From the NCBI RefSeq assembly GCF_010365865.1, contig NZ_CP048020.1, positions 62,001-126,000 on the forward strand: 64,000 nt of DNA. The letters run 5' to 3'. This document shows, one piece after another, positions 16,295-26,122 of this stretch. Every line of letters starts with the position of its first letter. Within the stretch, counting starts at the first letter, position 1. The notes below the pieces were generated by a model. It was not told the DNA's origin, did no database searches, and saw only the letters and a list, made by a program, of their open reading frames with translations. The position numbers and the translations under genes are program-made. Source of the DNA: Treponema vincentii. GTDB taxonomy: Bacteria > Spirochaetota > Spirochaetia > Treponematales > Treponemataceae.

Positions 16295-17728
16295 ATGATA
16301 ATGAGTATGCAAAAACCGTTCTACGAAAAATTCGTTAAAAAAACCGCCTCGCCCCAGACGCAAGATAAAGCGGATCATGTTCAGTCAAAAGAAAGCCGTC
16401 AGAACCATCAATCAAAAGACAAAAAGCAATATACAAAAGTTTTCGGTGAGAAGCTCAATCAAAAAAATGAGAAATTGCGTGGAAGCCGAAACAGTACGCC
16501 TTATACCTTTGGAAAACCTGTTTTTTCCGGACTTACGTCAGAAGCAAAAAATATCTTAGAGTATTTTCCTATGTTGTTGGATCAGGTTTTACCGCTTGAT
16601 GCAAAAAAGAAACAACTGTTACCGCAGCATATTCACACGCTTTTCCATGAACTAACGGATGAGCGAAGCAGCAGAAAAACGCACTATTTAAATGATCCGG
16701 TAAAGCTTTCTGCATACACGCACTATTATGTGTGGTGGAATTTAGTGCGGCTTACGAAACTTCTGCAGAATCTTGAGATCCCGCTTGATGACGGCGATTA
16801 TGCGGCAGATTTCGGTTCGGGGCCGCTTACTTTGGTCTGCGCTTTGTGGATTGCAAAACCGAAGCTACGGAAAAAACGGCTGACATGGTATTGTGTAGAT
16901 ATTTCCAATAAAGCGCTCAGCTTCGGAGAAGAGCTTTTTTTAGCGCTCTGTGCATACACCGGTAAAAAGGACAACGGAGAAATTCCCTGGACTGTTAAGA
17001 AGGTATGCGGAGCATTCGGTACGCCATTGTCCGAAAAAGTGTCACTGATAACGGAAGCAAATATGTTCAATGAGATATTTTGGAACAGTTCGCTTTCTCT
17101 TGATGACCAAGCCGAAAAAAACGCACCGTACGGTTATGCACTATCTCAAGCCAGCCGGTTCGGTTCTGTTCATTGAACCGGGGATACCGCTTGCAGGCGA
17201 GTTTTTAAGCCTGTTGAGGACGGAATTTTTAGGGACCGGTTTTTCTATATATGCGCCGTGTCCCCATGCCGGAGTTTGTTGTTTCCCCAATCGTCCTCTC
17301 TCCAAACTGGAACGGCGAAAATGCCGATAGCGTTTCATAAATGGTGCCACTTTACTTTTGAAACACACGATTCACCTGAGAATCTTCTCCGCCTTTCGGA
17401 AGCATCCCATTTGGGAAAAGAGCGTGCAAGTTTAAGTTTTTTATACGGCACGTTATCCTCATCTGCCTTATCTTCCGGCAATGCAGAGAAGGCTTCTTCC
17501 GAGGGAATACCGGTGCGCATCTGTTCGGATATCATCAAACCGGATCCGCAAACTATCGGTAGATATGCCTGTTCGGAAAAAGGATTTATGTTCATTACCG
17601 GTCATGCGTACAAAGAATCGGTGTTAAACACCGCCGTATCGGGCACACTGCTTATCCTGCCGGAAGAGGCCGTTAAATTTCATCAACGGGATAAAAAGAC
17701 CCATGCGCTTTTGGTAGAAGTGCCGTAA
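16295..17728 (+). pseudogene. Rsm22-like ribosomal methyltransferase-like gene with two frameshifts
   Basis: Three overlapping frames together make one protein of about 475 residues. Frame 1 (to about 17125) has an SAM-binding motif ADFGSGPLT followed by WYCVDISNKALS. A run of seven A at about 17124 shifts the frame; frame 2 continues with HYLKPAGSVLFIEPGIPLAG and PCPHAGVCCFP, the Cys-rich Rsm22 signature. Near 17290-17325 the frame returns to the first, giving FHKWCHFTFETHD, another family hallmark. The shifts are +1 and -1 and cancel. The N-terminal 70 residues are Lys-rich and poorly conserved. ATGs at 16295, 16301 and 16307 are possible starts. It may be a true pseudogene or an intact gene with two homopolymer sequencing errors. 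Confidence 0.7.
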
Positions 17729-17830
17729 AAGTGGAGAGAAACGATTAGTTCGAAATTGCTATGGATACCATCATGGTTGACGCATCTACCGTTTCGTTTC
17801 CCTGTGCATTTATCCTTCGCTGTCCTTTAC

Positions 17831-19396
17831 TTACTCCAGGGCGCTTATATCAAGCCGGTCAAAACCTTCCAGTAATGTGCGGGCGATAGCTTTCAACTTT
17901 GCAAGATCACCTTTTCGGCTGCTTTCGATGTTCAGCGGCATAACGGGGTCGTGCAAGGATAAGCGGAGTAGCATCCAGCCCTGTGCTTCTGTGCTTTTAA
18001 ACGAAATACGCACCCCTTCATACGATTGCGGCAGTTCAAAGCCTGCTTTTTCGGCGCGCTCTTTAAATGCTTGTAGTATCTTCGTTCCGTATTCTTTAAA
18101 ATCTTCGCCGCGAATCTTAAAGCGCAATTCCGTTTCTTCTACCATCGGCGGCAGCTTCTCAATTAGACTTTCGATATTTTTTCCTGCGTGCTTTGCGTTC
18201 GCAAGCGCCGTAACCAGCTTTACCGCAAGGAAAGCGCCGTCATCGAGATAGTAATTGTCTTTCAGTGCGCCGTGTCCGGACGTTTCCATCGCCAGCGGGC
18301 TGATAATCCCCTGCTCATTCAATTCACGGCATTTGTTAATTACGTTTTTGTAGCCGCGCATATATCGCAGATGGGTAAGCCCCAGCTCCTGCTCAAGGAA
18401 GAAGGTGAGCCGGTCGGAAGTTACCGAATCGGTAACGATGGTACTGTGCGGATAGTCGGGTGCAAGGATTGCCGCCGTCATTGCGATAATTGCATCGCGG
18501 TTGACTTCCGTTCCGTCGGACAGCACTGCCGACATACGGTCAACATCCGTATCGAAAATCAGACCTAAATCGGAATGGCTTTGCACGGTAGCGGTTTTAG
18601 CCGCTTCCATCGCTGCCTTGTTTTCGGGATTGGGAATGTGATTGGGAAAGGTGCCGTCCGGCTCAAGGAAGCGGCTGCCGCTTGTATCGGCGCCAAGCTC
18701 TTTTAATACCTGCTCCGCGAAAAAGCCGCCCGCACCGTTTCCGGCATCGACCGCAATTTTTAAGTTTGCAAGCGGCTTTTCGGCATGGAAGCTCAAGCCT
18801 TTCCGGATGGCGTCTTGCAGGTGTTTTGAGTAGCGCGCAATTAAATCGAATGACCGGTATTTCGGGGAGCCGTTGTCTCCGGTAGTCTGTTGAGCGGCAC
18901 TATCCGGCGAAATGGCAGTACTGTGTTGTGCTGTAGCATCATGCTGTGCGGCGGCACTGCGTAAAATTTCTGTGATATCGGCGCGTTCAAGCCCGCCGGA
19001 TTTATCGAAGAACTTGAACCCGTTACGGTTGAAGGGGAGGTGGCTTGCGGTAATCATAATTGAGCCGTCAAAGTTTGTTTCTTCAAACACGGTACCCATA
19101 AACATTGCCGGTGTGGTAGCAAGCGAGCAGCGCACGATAGTAACCCGCTGCGCCGCAAGTCCTTCGACGAGTGCATTTTCAAGCGCTTCGCCGGAAAGCC
19201 GGGAATCCCGTCCGATACCGATTACCAGCGTATCCGTGCTGCGTCCTGTTTTTGCGGAAAGCCAGAGCGCAAACGCCGCGCCGATGTTCCGGCAGACTCC
19301 GGTCGTTAAATTTACGTGTTCGCCATCAACGCCTTCCAGCGCAACGCCGCGGATATCGCTGCCGTTTTGCAGCTTCAAAAAATCATGTTCGTTCAT
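17831..19396 (-). CDS. Phosphomannomutase/phosphoglucomutase
   Basis: A 521-residue alpha-D-phosphohexomutase. The phosphoserine loop is in MITASHLPFNRNGFKFF (near residue 110), the metal-binding loop is FDTDVDRMSAV, the sugar-binding loop is METSGHGALKDN, and the C-terminal phosphate-binding domain covers residues 410-521. It interconverts hexose 1- and 6-phosphates for glycan and glycolipid synthesis. Residues 150-180 hold a Ser/Ala/Gln-rich insert not usual in the family. A TATAAT box lies only about nine bases before the ATG, so the leader is very short. Confidence 0.9.
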   Translation of the reverse strand: MNEHDFLKLQNGSDIRGVALEGVDGEHVNLTTGVCRNIGAAFALWLSAKTGRSTDTLVIGIGRDSRLSGEALENALVEGLAAQRVTIVRCSLATTPAMFMGTVFEETNFDGSIMITASHLPFNRNGFKFFDKSGGLERADITEILRSAAAQHDATAQHSTAISPDSAAQQTTGDNGSPKYRSFDLIARYSKHLQDAIRKGLSFHAEKPLANLKIAVDAGNGAGGFFAEQVLKELGADTSGSRFLEPDGTFPNHIPNPENKAAMEAAKTATVQSHSDLGLIFDTDVDRMSAVLSDGTEVNRDAIIAMTAAILAPDYPHSTIVTDSVTSDRLTFFLEQELGLTHLRYMRGYKNVINKCRELNEQGIISPLAMETSGHGALKDNYYLDDGAFLAVKLVTALANAKHAGKNIESLIEKLPPMVEETELRFKIRGEDFKEYGTKILQAFKERAEKAGFELPQSYEGVRISFKSTEAQGWMLLRLSLHDPVMPLNIESSRKGDLAKLKAIARTLLEGFDRLDISALE

Positions 19397-19551
19397 AGTG
19401 CTTTTATTATAGCAAAAAAGTGCGTGTGGGGTAGAGGGGAAAGCGCGGCTTTTAGTCGGGGAGAGCCCCCTCGCAAAATGATGATCTGATGATATAGCTT
19501 GCTTGATATATAAAACTGCGGTACCATTAGGGAATGAGCAGGAATATAAAC

Positions 19552-20526
19552 ATGAACAAAAGATTTTTTTATTGGTTTATTATCAGCATTGCTGTTGCGG
19601 CACAGTTATTTGCAGTTGAGACGGTGCGTTTTCAGGAGCAGACTTACAGCGGTTCTGTAACGTACAACGAAAAGGCTCAGCAGGGAGACGCGGTGTTCGT
19701 GCGTCTTTCGATGAAGGTGCCCGAAACAACGTCTGATAAGACTTCACAAAAGCCTACCGCCGTTTTGCAGCTCTTTAAGGGAAAAGAGCGGGCTGCTACC
19801 GCGCAGTTTTTCTTTACAAATCCCCAAAATCGCAGTGCGGAAACGGCTGAGATGCTTGCGGGTATTCCGCTTTCGACATGGCTTTCCGGTGAGGAGACGT
19901 ATTCACTTAAAGTGATTATTTCAACAGGGGATGCACAGAAAAAAGAAATAACGCTGCCATTCAGTATTCAGAAAAAACAATTTGTTTCCGAGCGTATTGT
20001 GCTCGATGCAAGAAATACAGGAATTAGGAAGGATGTGAGTCCTGAACGTCGTGCACAAAGCGAAAAACTCAATAAAATTCTTGAAACGGTAATACCGCAG
20101 GATGTGTATACATTGAAGCCCTTTACAATACCGGTAGATTCAAAACGGATAACGTCCGGTTTTGGGGATCGCCGTGTCTTTGAATACACTGACAAAAAGA
20201 CAAGCACTTCGTTGCATTATGGAATAGATTATGGTGTACCGACAGGGACTCCCGTTCATTCCTGTGCCGAGGGAAAGGTTGTGCTGGCGGAGAACCGTAT
20301 TTCTACCGGCTGGAGCGTTGTGGTAGAACATTTACCCGGACTTTACAGTCTCTATTACCACATGGATTCACTGAACGTGCAAGAAGGTCAATATGTCAAA
20401 CAAGGGGAAAAGCTTGGCCTTTCAGGTGCAACGGGACTTGCAACCGGTCCGCATCTGCACTGGGAAGTGCGGCTGAATATGGGGGCTGTAAATCCCGAAT
20501 TCTTTTTGAAAGAGTTTGCGTTTTGA
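19552..20526 (+). CDS. M23-family (LytM-like) metallopeptidase
   Basis: A secreted protein of 324 residues. The start at 19552 (MNKRFFYWFIISIAVAAQLFA) gives a proper signal peptide and is preceded by CAGGA; an ATG 18 bases upstream has no spacing for a ribosome site. Residues 25-200 are beta-rich and of unknown role. The C-terminal zinc domain has LHYGIDYGVPTGTPV (His and Asp ligands) and GPHLHWEVRLN (the HxH pair). Known relatives cut or sense peptidoglycan cross-bridges in the periplasm. Catalytic residues are complete. Confidence 0.9.
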   Translation: MNKRFFYWFIISIAVAAQLFAVETVRFQEQTYSGSVTYNEKAQQGDAVFVRLSMKVPETTSDKTSQKPTAVLQLFKGKERAATAQFFFTNPQNRSAETAEMLAGIPLSTWLSGEETYSLKVIISTGDAQKKEITLPFSIQKKQFVSERIVLDARNTGIRKDVSPERRAQSEKLNKILETVIPQDVYTLKPFTIPVDSKRITSGFGDRRVFEYTDKKTSTSLHYGIDYGVPTGTPVHSCAEGKVVLAENRISTGWSVVVEHLPGLYSLYYHMDSLNVQEGQYVKQGEKLGLSGATGLATGPHLHWEVRLNMGAVNPEFFLKEFAF

Positions 20527-20729
20527 CTTTGATGTCTTCCGATACATCATCAGAAAATCTTTATACATTTTTTATCCGTATAAGTATTTTATATCTCCGT
20601 CTCGAATAAGCTCGGCTGATAGTGCTTATACGTTTTACTTTCGACGGCGTAGCTGGTGCTGATGAGTTTTTTAATCCGAATGCTGCAAAGTTCTGTGCAA
20701 AGAATTTGGTAAAATTGCTCCATTCCGGA

Positions 20730-22073
20730 TCAAATCCTTTCCAGTACTTTGTATTCCTTTATAAGCAAAACGAGCGAAAATACCAAAATGACGATGTCGT
20801 TTAAGGGGAGCGCTACCCACACGCCGACGACGTTTCCGCCCAGCAATACGGGAACTAAAAGCACTAAGGGAACGACGAGTGCAAGCTGTCTGAACACGAC
20901 AAGTAAGCCCGCCTGCTTTGCTTTTCCCAACGATTGCAAATACGTGAGTGTCATAATAAGAAGACCGTAGGTGGGAAAAACGGCGAACATAAGACGGAAG
21001 TTCGTTATTCCTTTAGCAACGATGTCCGCTTGTGTAATAAATGCCGACAAAATCCCGCGCGCAAAACATTCTATAACGAGCCAAAATACAAGCGATAAAC
21101 ACGTAGAGCCTGCGATAAAAACGTTTGTCAGTTTTTTTACGCGGTCATAATTTTTTGCCCCGTAGTTCGTTCCGACGGCGGGCTGTAAACCTTGGCTCAT
21201 ACCCCACACGGGCACAAAGGCAAGCTGCATAACGCGCAAAGCGGCTCCCATTAAAGCGATTTGATCGGCGCCGCCGTATTTAACCGCCGTATTGTACACG
21301 ACCGTCATTTGAATGAGCATCATCACTTGCATGAGCATAGCGCTTACACCGACGGCAAAGGTTTCTCCGGTGAGCTTTTTTTCAAGGCGGAGGGAGTGAA
21401 ATTTAACGACCGGACTTCTGCGCAAAAAGTACCACAGGGTAACGGCGGCTTGCAGCAGTTGCGACACAACCGTAGCGATTGCAACCGCTTGCGGTCCGAA
21501 TCCGGGCAACAAGATGATAAAAATCGGATCGAGTATGATATTCAAAACGGCACCGCCTGCCATAATGCCCATAGCAATTCCCATACGTCCTTCGGCGCGC
21601 AGCACCATATTGGCGCCTTGCATAAAATTGACAAATACGGAACCGATATACACCGTACGTAAATACGAAACGCCCATATCGAGGACGGCACCTTGCGCTC
21701 CGGACAAACGCAAAAATACGGGGGCAAGCGGAATGCCGGCTACCATAACACAGGCGGACATTAAAAGTACTAAAACGCTTAAGTTGCCCATAATTTTATC
21801 GACCGTTTGCCAATCTTTAGCGCCGATTGCACGCGAGAGAATCGAACCCGATCCGATGCCGAGCAACACCGCGATGCCGTTGTTAATCAGCACAAAGGGA
21901 GACGCTGCAGAAACCGCGCTCATCGCATCCGTTCCCACCATTTGTCCGACGTAAATCGAATCAACAAAGGCATATAAGCCGACTACAAACTGTCCCAAAA
22001 TTGCCGGAAGACTTAACTTAATCATTAAGCTCCACGGATTTTTGTTTAATAATTCTTCTCTTACCTCACTCAT
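20730..22073 (-). CDS. MATE-family efflux transporter
   Basis: A 447-residue inner-membrane protein with 12 hydrophobic segments in two homologous halves and the family opening LSLPAILGQFVVGLYAFVDSI followed by VGQMVGTDAMSAVS. MATE proteins export drugs or metabolites using sodium or protons. It begins 22 bases after the serine hydrolase stop, with AAGGGGTATGT before ATG, so it is the last gene of the ECF operon. The cargo is not predictable. Confidence 0.9.
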   Translation of the reverse strand: MSEVREELLNKNPWSLMIKLSLPAILGQFVVGLYAFVDSIYVGQMVGTDAMSAVSAASPFVLINNGIAVLLGIGSGSILSRAIGAKDWQTVDKIMGNLSVLVLLMSACVMVAGIPLAPVFLRLSGAQGAVLDMGVSYLRTVYIGSVFVNFMQGANMVLRAEGRMGIAMGIMAGGAVLNIILDPIFIILLPGFGPQAVAIATVVSQLLQAAVTLWYFLRRSPVVKFHSLRLEKKLTGETFAVGVSAMLMQVMMLIQMTVVYNTAVKYGGADQIALMGAALRVMQLAFVPVWGMSQGLQPAVGTNYGAKNYDRVKKLTNVFIAGSTCLSLVFWLVIECFARGILSAFITQADIVAKGITNFRLMFAVFPTYGLLIMTLTYLQSLGKAKQAGLLVVFRQLALVVPLVLLVPVLLGGNVVGVWVALPLNDIVILVFSLVLLIKEYKVLERI

Positions 22074-22095
22074 ACATACCCCTTATATATAAAAA

Positions 22096-24015
22096 TTACA
22101 CGGCATGAAAAAAGCCTAAACAAACCGACGAGTACAGCTGCACCGCACAGACGGCGGAAAACATCACTGCCGCAGCGAAACGCTTTTTATAAAACAAGTA
22201 CACACAGCTGCATATCATGCACAGTGCGCATGCGGTATTTATCGCAACTATAAGATTCATCTGAACCGAATCTATCGTATAAATTGCAAACCAATTGCGC
22301 ATTCCCACAATTATGCTCACATCCGCAATTAAGCCGCATGCGGTGCATAGAACTTTTGGCAGCCGGTCGAAGCCGGCACGTATAGTAGGTGCGGATTTAA
22401 TCGTCTGGCGCAGCGAGCGAATGCCCGACACTGCAAGGGCTATACCGGAGCCAAGCCAAAATACAAAGGCTAGTACAAAAGCTGTTACACACGACAGCAA
22501 AAAGCCGGTGGTATACATTCCTTTTGCCGGAACATAATCGTGCGCAAGAAAAAAAGTCATGGAAAGGACATCTCCGTTTTCGGTTTTAAAAGCAACGTAT
22601 TGTTCTTCCGGCAGCGCTTCTTCGCAATAAAAGCGGTTGTTTCCGATTGATCGATACGCGAGGCTTTTACCGTCGCTTCTTTTTTTCAGTACAATACCGT
22701 CCGTATTTTGTTGTATGGAAATCATTTGCATATAACCGTTCAGTTTTCCCGCGTGAGTCCATATGGAACGCGCCGGAAAATATTCGCCCGAAAACCGTGC
22801 AAAGTCCGCCGTATCGGTACCGGCAGCGGCATTTGTGCCGGCATTTCCATTTGTATTTGCGCTCGTTTCCTTGCCGGCTTGCGTCCGATCGCTTTGAACA
22901 AGTTCATTCATAAGACTGCGGCAAAAATCGGATTCCATAACATTCGTTGCAATGAGGATTGCGCGCTCCCGCTCCGGCTGAACCCACAGCTGGGTTTGAA
23001 AACCGTAAGTTCCGCCCTCGTGTCCGAATATGCCGTTGTTTTTCGTATACTCCCAAAAGCCGTGCGCAAGCCCCGAAGCGGCTCCGAAAGAACGGTATGT
23101 TTCGCCGAACAGCTTGTCCTTCGTCGCAGGATCCGAAAATAAAAGCGAAGGCTCGCCGCTTTTTTTTGCCAATTCGGATGCATATTTTATGAGCGCGTTC
23201 GGCGTTCCGTTTAATGAACCTGCGGGGTACAGCCGCAAGCGCATAAAATCTTCTTTGCGAAATCCTTTTTTCGCATACGAGTACCCGTTTATCTTTTTTT
23301 TGAGCGTTTCGGCTGTCCACTGCGGTTTTAACTCTGCGTCTTGTATGCCGAGCGGCGCAAAGATGTGTTCGGAAACGTACTCGTCAAAACTTTGACCGCT
23401 TACCCGTTCTACGATAAAACCCGCAAGTGCCGCGCCCCAGTTTGAGTACGCCGATACGCTTCCCGGCTCAAATACTTGTGTCGGCTGATGTGCGGACAAT
23501 ACATCGATAAGCGGTTTTACCGGCTGTTCGTTCAAATAACGAAAATCGATTAAATATTCTTCAAAACCTGCGGTATGGTTCATTAAGTCGAGCATGGTAA
23601 TGGGCGCATCGTATCGTATGTTGTGCAAAAAGTTGTCGGGAAGATAGCGCCGTATGTCCGCGTTAAGGTCAAGCAAGCCTTTTTCTTCAAGTTGCAGTGC
23701 GCTTACCCATACGAGCGTTTTGGTAATGGAACCCCACTCAAAAAAATCGGTATCGGGCAGTATGCGCTGTTGTGTGTCGAGGTTTGCGTATCCGTAGCAT
23801 TTTGAAAAAACGGCAGTACCGTGTTCGGCGATAATAATGCATGCTCCCGGAACGCTCTTTCCAACATAGGATGCAGCTACGCCGTCGACGATGCTTTCGT
23901 ATCCGCTTTTTACCGGTTGTACATCTTGCGCGGCGGCACAGAGGCAAAGAAAAAATACTGCTGCACGGCATAAACGGCGGAAAACATCACTGAGCGACCG
24001 TAACGTTTTATACAT
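22096..24015 (-). CDS. Membrane-anchored serine beta-lactamase-like hydrolase
   Basis: A 639-residue protein of the beta-lactamase/class C-like (PF00144) family. The start at 24015 overlaps the upstream stop by eight bases and gives a signal peptide (CRAAVFFLCLCAAAQ). The catalytic S-x-x-K is in WGSITKTLVW, the Tyr of Y-x-N is in SAYSNWGAA, and the third box is HEGGTYGF. The C-terminal 150 residues hold about four to five membrane segments. Relatives include D-aminopeptidases, esterases and peptide-processing enzymes; drug resistance should not be assumed. Position between an ECF importer and a MATE exporter suggests work on the same small molecule. Confidence 0.85.
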   Translation of the reverse strand: MYKTLRSLSDVFRRLCRAAVFFLCLCAAAQDVQPVKSGYESIVDGVAASYVGKSVPGACIIIAEHGTAVFSKCYGYANLDTQQRILPDTDFFEWGSITKTLVWVSALQLEEKGLLDLNADIRRYLPDNFLHNIRYDAPITMLDLMNHTAGFEEYLIDFRYLNEQPVKPLIDVLSAHQPTQVFEPGSVSAYSNWGAALAGFIVERVSGQSFDEYVSEHIFAPLGIQDAELKPQWTAETLKKKINGYSYAKKGFRKEDFMRLRLYPAGSLNGTPNALIKYASELAKKSGEPSLLFSDPATKDKLFGETYRSFGAASGLAHGFWEYTKNNGIFGHEGGTYGFQTQLWVQPERERAILIATNVMESDFCRSLMNELVQSDRTQAGKETSANTNGNAGTNAAAGTDTADFARFSGEYFPARSIWTHAGKLNGYMQMISIQQNTDGIVLKKRSDGKSLAYRSIGNNRFYCEEALPEEQYVAFKTENGDVLSMTFFLAHDYVPAKGMYTTGFLLSCVTAFVLAFVFWLGSGIALAVSGIRSLRQTIKSAPTIRAGFDRLPKVLCTACGLIADVSIIVGMRNWFAIYTIDSVQMNLIVAINTACALCMICSCVYLFYKKRFAAAVMFSAVCAVQLYSSVCLGFFHAV

Positions 24016-26122
24016 GATTTCCCGCCTTTTTGCCCTTGTCTTTGCTGCGTTTGTTTTCGATGTGTGCATTTTTGGTACGTTCATTGTAAAAAACAAAATC
24101 GCAAATATCATCGCCGTTGCCGATAGTGCGTGTGCGCGCCCAGCGGATTGTCGGAATGCTTCCGTATACGACATCGTCGCTTTCGCAAAAAATCGCGGTC
24201 AGTTCGCTTACTTTATGCTGCGTAAAAATATCGGCATAAAAGCAGCGGCTGCAATCCCATTTGAGCGCGCGGTGGTCGTTTTGTTTCCATGTAAAATCCC
24301 AGCCGCTCGGACCGAAAGTCGTTTTTAACGATAGGGGAGCCATAAGACGCATAAGCGAAAAGCCGAACGGCAGTGTACCGATTTTTTGAAACGCCCTTTT
24401 TTGTTTTTCCGAATCCGACAGCACGGAAGCGCGCACGGCTTCAAACGCTTGCTCTTTGGTTTTTCCGGCTGCAAGGAGTATTTTGTATGCGGCGACGGCA
24501 GGCAGTATTGACTTTTTTAAGTGGCGCGCCAGCATTGCGTTTGCAAAAGATTGTTCGCTTAAAAGGTGTTTATATTCGCTTTCCATACGCAGTACAAGCG
24601 CTGCGGTTTTCTCCGCCGAATTGTTCGACAACGTATCAACCAGACTTTTCATCTGAGTTCCGTACAGCAATAATTTTTGTTTTTGCATTTTCGCTCCTTG
24701 TCCGGTTTTATTGATATAATCAATATTCATCACGCGCGTGCAGGCTGTTTCTATGAGTTCATAATCGTGGGTAATAACGATTACTAATTTATTTTGCCGT
24801 GCAAGTTCTTTAAGCAAACGGGCAACTTGGTGCATACTGTGTAAATCCAAACCGCTGGTAGGCTCGTCAAAGACAAGTAATTGTTTGCCGCAAATCATAC
24901 TGACCGCCACCGCAAGCCGTTGGCGCTGTCCGCCTGATAAAGCAAGCGGGTGTCTGTCTTTGTATTCATTTAACCCCATAGCGCGCAGTACATGTTCTAT
25001 TTGTGCTGCATTCGCTTCTTTTATTCCGAGTGTGCATTCGGCTTGTACGCTGTCGGTAAAAAGTTGATGTCCGACATCCTGCATAACCATATACGAAATA
25101 TTCTTTCGCTCCCGGTTGTTCAAACGGCGAGCGTTTAACCTTACCGTACCGCAAGATTTTTGAAGTCCGCACAGCACTCGTGCCAGCGTCGTTTTTCCCG
25201 ACCCGTTTTTACCGGTAATTGCAAGGATTTCTCCTGCACGAACTTCAAACGAAACGCCGTTAAGGATTGTGTGTTTTCCGATTTGTACCGACAGGTTTTC
25301 CGCTGTTAAAACGGTTGAACCGTTCATTCCGTCAGCCATTTCGCAACGCATATCACACTCTTGGCTGGATTCCGGCACAATGCATGTGCGTGTCCGCAAA
25401 CCGAACTCGCTGTACGGCTTCTCTGCAAGATCGTTAAATTCGCGTGCGCTCAAATCTTTTTCAATCCTGCCGTTTTTCATAAAAAGCACCCTGTCGATAA
25501 TATCCGTTACATACCACAGCCGGTGCTCGGATACGATAACCGTCAATCCCCTATTTTTTGCTTTTTTTAAAAGACGCGCCAACTCCAATATGGAGTGATA
25601 ATCCAAATTGGATGACGGCTCGTCCAACACCAGTACTTTCGGAAAAGCGGCATACGCAGATGCAAAAGCGATTTTTGGTTTTTCGCCACCGGACAGTTCA
25701 AAAATGTTTTTACAGCGCAATCGCTGCAAATTTAACTCGGCGGTTACGGCTTCCAAGCGTTCCAAAATGTCGTTTACAGGCATTCCTCGATTTTCCATGC
25801 CGAATACGATTTCGCTGTCGGTGTCCGCATTAAAAAACTGCGTGCGCGGATTTTGGAACACCGATCCGACCGTATCCGATATATCCGCTATGGGTGTGGC
25901 GGACGTTTCCCTGCCGGCAACGCGGATGCTTCCCGAAAGATTGCCTGAAAAAAAATGCGGTATAAGTCCGTTTATAAGCCTTGTTATTGTCGTTTTGCCG
26001 CATCCGCTTGCACCGCACACAAGGACGAATTGTCCTTCCGGTATTGCAAACGAAATATCGTGCACGGCGCCCGTTCCGTTTTCGGTATATGAAAATGAAA
26101 CCGAATTGAATTCCACCATCAT
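24008..26122 (-). CDS. Double ECF-type ATPase fused to an ATC-hydrolase-like domain
   Basis: One 704-codon frame joins two proteins. Residues 1-478: two ABC ATPase domains of the energy-coupling-factor type, with Walker A GASGCGKTT and GKNGSGKTT, signatures LSGGEKPK and LSGGQRQR, Walker B LVLDEPSSNLD and LVFDEPTSGLD. Residues about 479-704 match the L-2-amino-thiazoline-4-carboxylate hydrolase-like family (ending SELTAIFCESDDVVYG...GDDICDFVFYN), whose founding members open a thiazoline ring on the way to cysteine. The start at 26122 forms an ATGA overlap with the T-component stop. A strong internal ribosome site and ATG at 24688 suggest that the hydrolase was, or still is, a separate protein. 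Confidence 0.8.
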   Translation of the reverse strand: MMVEFNSVSFSYTENGTGAVHDISFAIPEGQFVLVCGASGCGKTTITRLINGLIPHFFSGNLSGSIRVAGRETSATPIADISDTVGSVFQNPRTQFFNADTDSEIVFGMENRGMPVNDILERLEAVTAELNLQRLRCKNIFELSGGEKPKIAFASAYAAFPKVLVLDEPSSNLDYHSILELARLLKKAKNRGLTVIVSEHRLWYVTDIIDRVLFMKNGRIEKDLSAREFNDLAEKPYSEFGLRTRTCIVPESSQECDMRCEMADGMNGSTVLTAENLSVQIGKHTILNGVSFEVRAGEILAITGKNGSGKTTLARVLCGLQKSCGTVRLNARRLNNRERKNISYMVMQDVGHQLFTDSVQAECTLGIKEANAAQIEHVLRAMGLNEYKDRHPLALSGGQRQRLAVAVSMICGKQLLVFDEPTSGLDLHSMHQVARLLKELARQNKLVIVITHDYELIETACTRVMNIDYINKTGQGAKMQKQKLLLYGTQMKSLVDTLSNNSAEKTAALVLRMESEYKHLLSEQSFANAMLARHLKKSILPAVAAYKILLAAGKTKEQAFEAVRASVLSDSEKQKRAFQKIGTLPFGFSLMRLMAPLSLKTTFGPSGWDFTWKQNDHRALKWDCSRCFYADIFTQHKVSELTAIFCESDDVVYGSIPTIRWARTRTIGNGDDICDFVFYNERTKNAHIENKRSKDKGKKAGNHV
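24686..24699 (-). promoter_or_regulatory. Internal ribosome site and ATG for the ATC-hydrolase-like part
   Basis: On the minus strand AAGGAG (24694-24699) precedes ATG (24688-24686) by five bases inside the open frame. A one-base shift upstream would end the ATPase at the TAA at 24710-24708, just before this start, giving the expected two-gene layout (226-residue hydrolase, 24688 to 24008). Confidence 0.7.

Noticed and set aside
22096-24015. Beta-lactam resistance gene
   Set aside because: The S-x-x-K, Y-x-N and H-x-G boxes are shared by many esterases and peptidases, and the added membrane domain and operon context do not suggest a secreted beta-lactamase.
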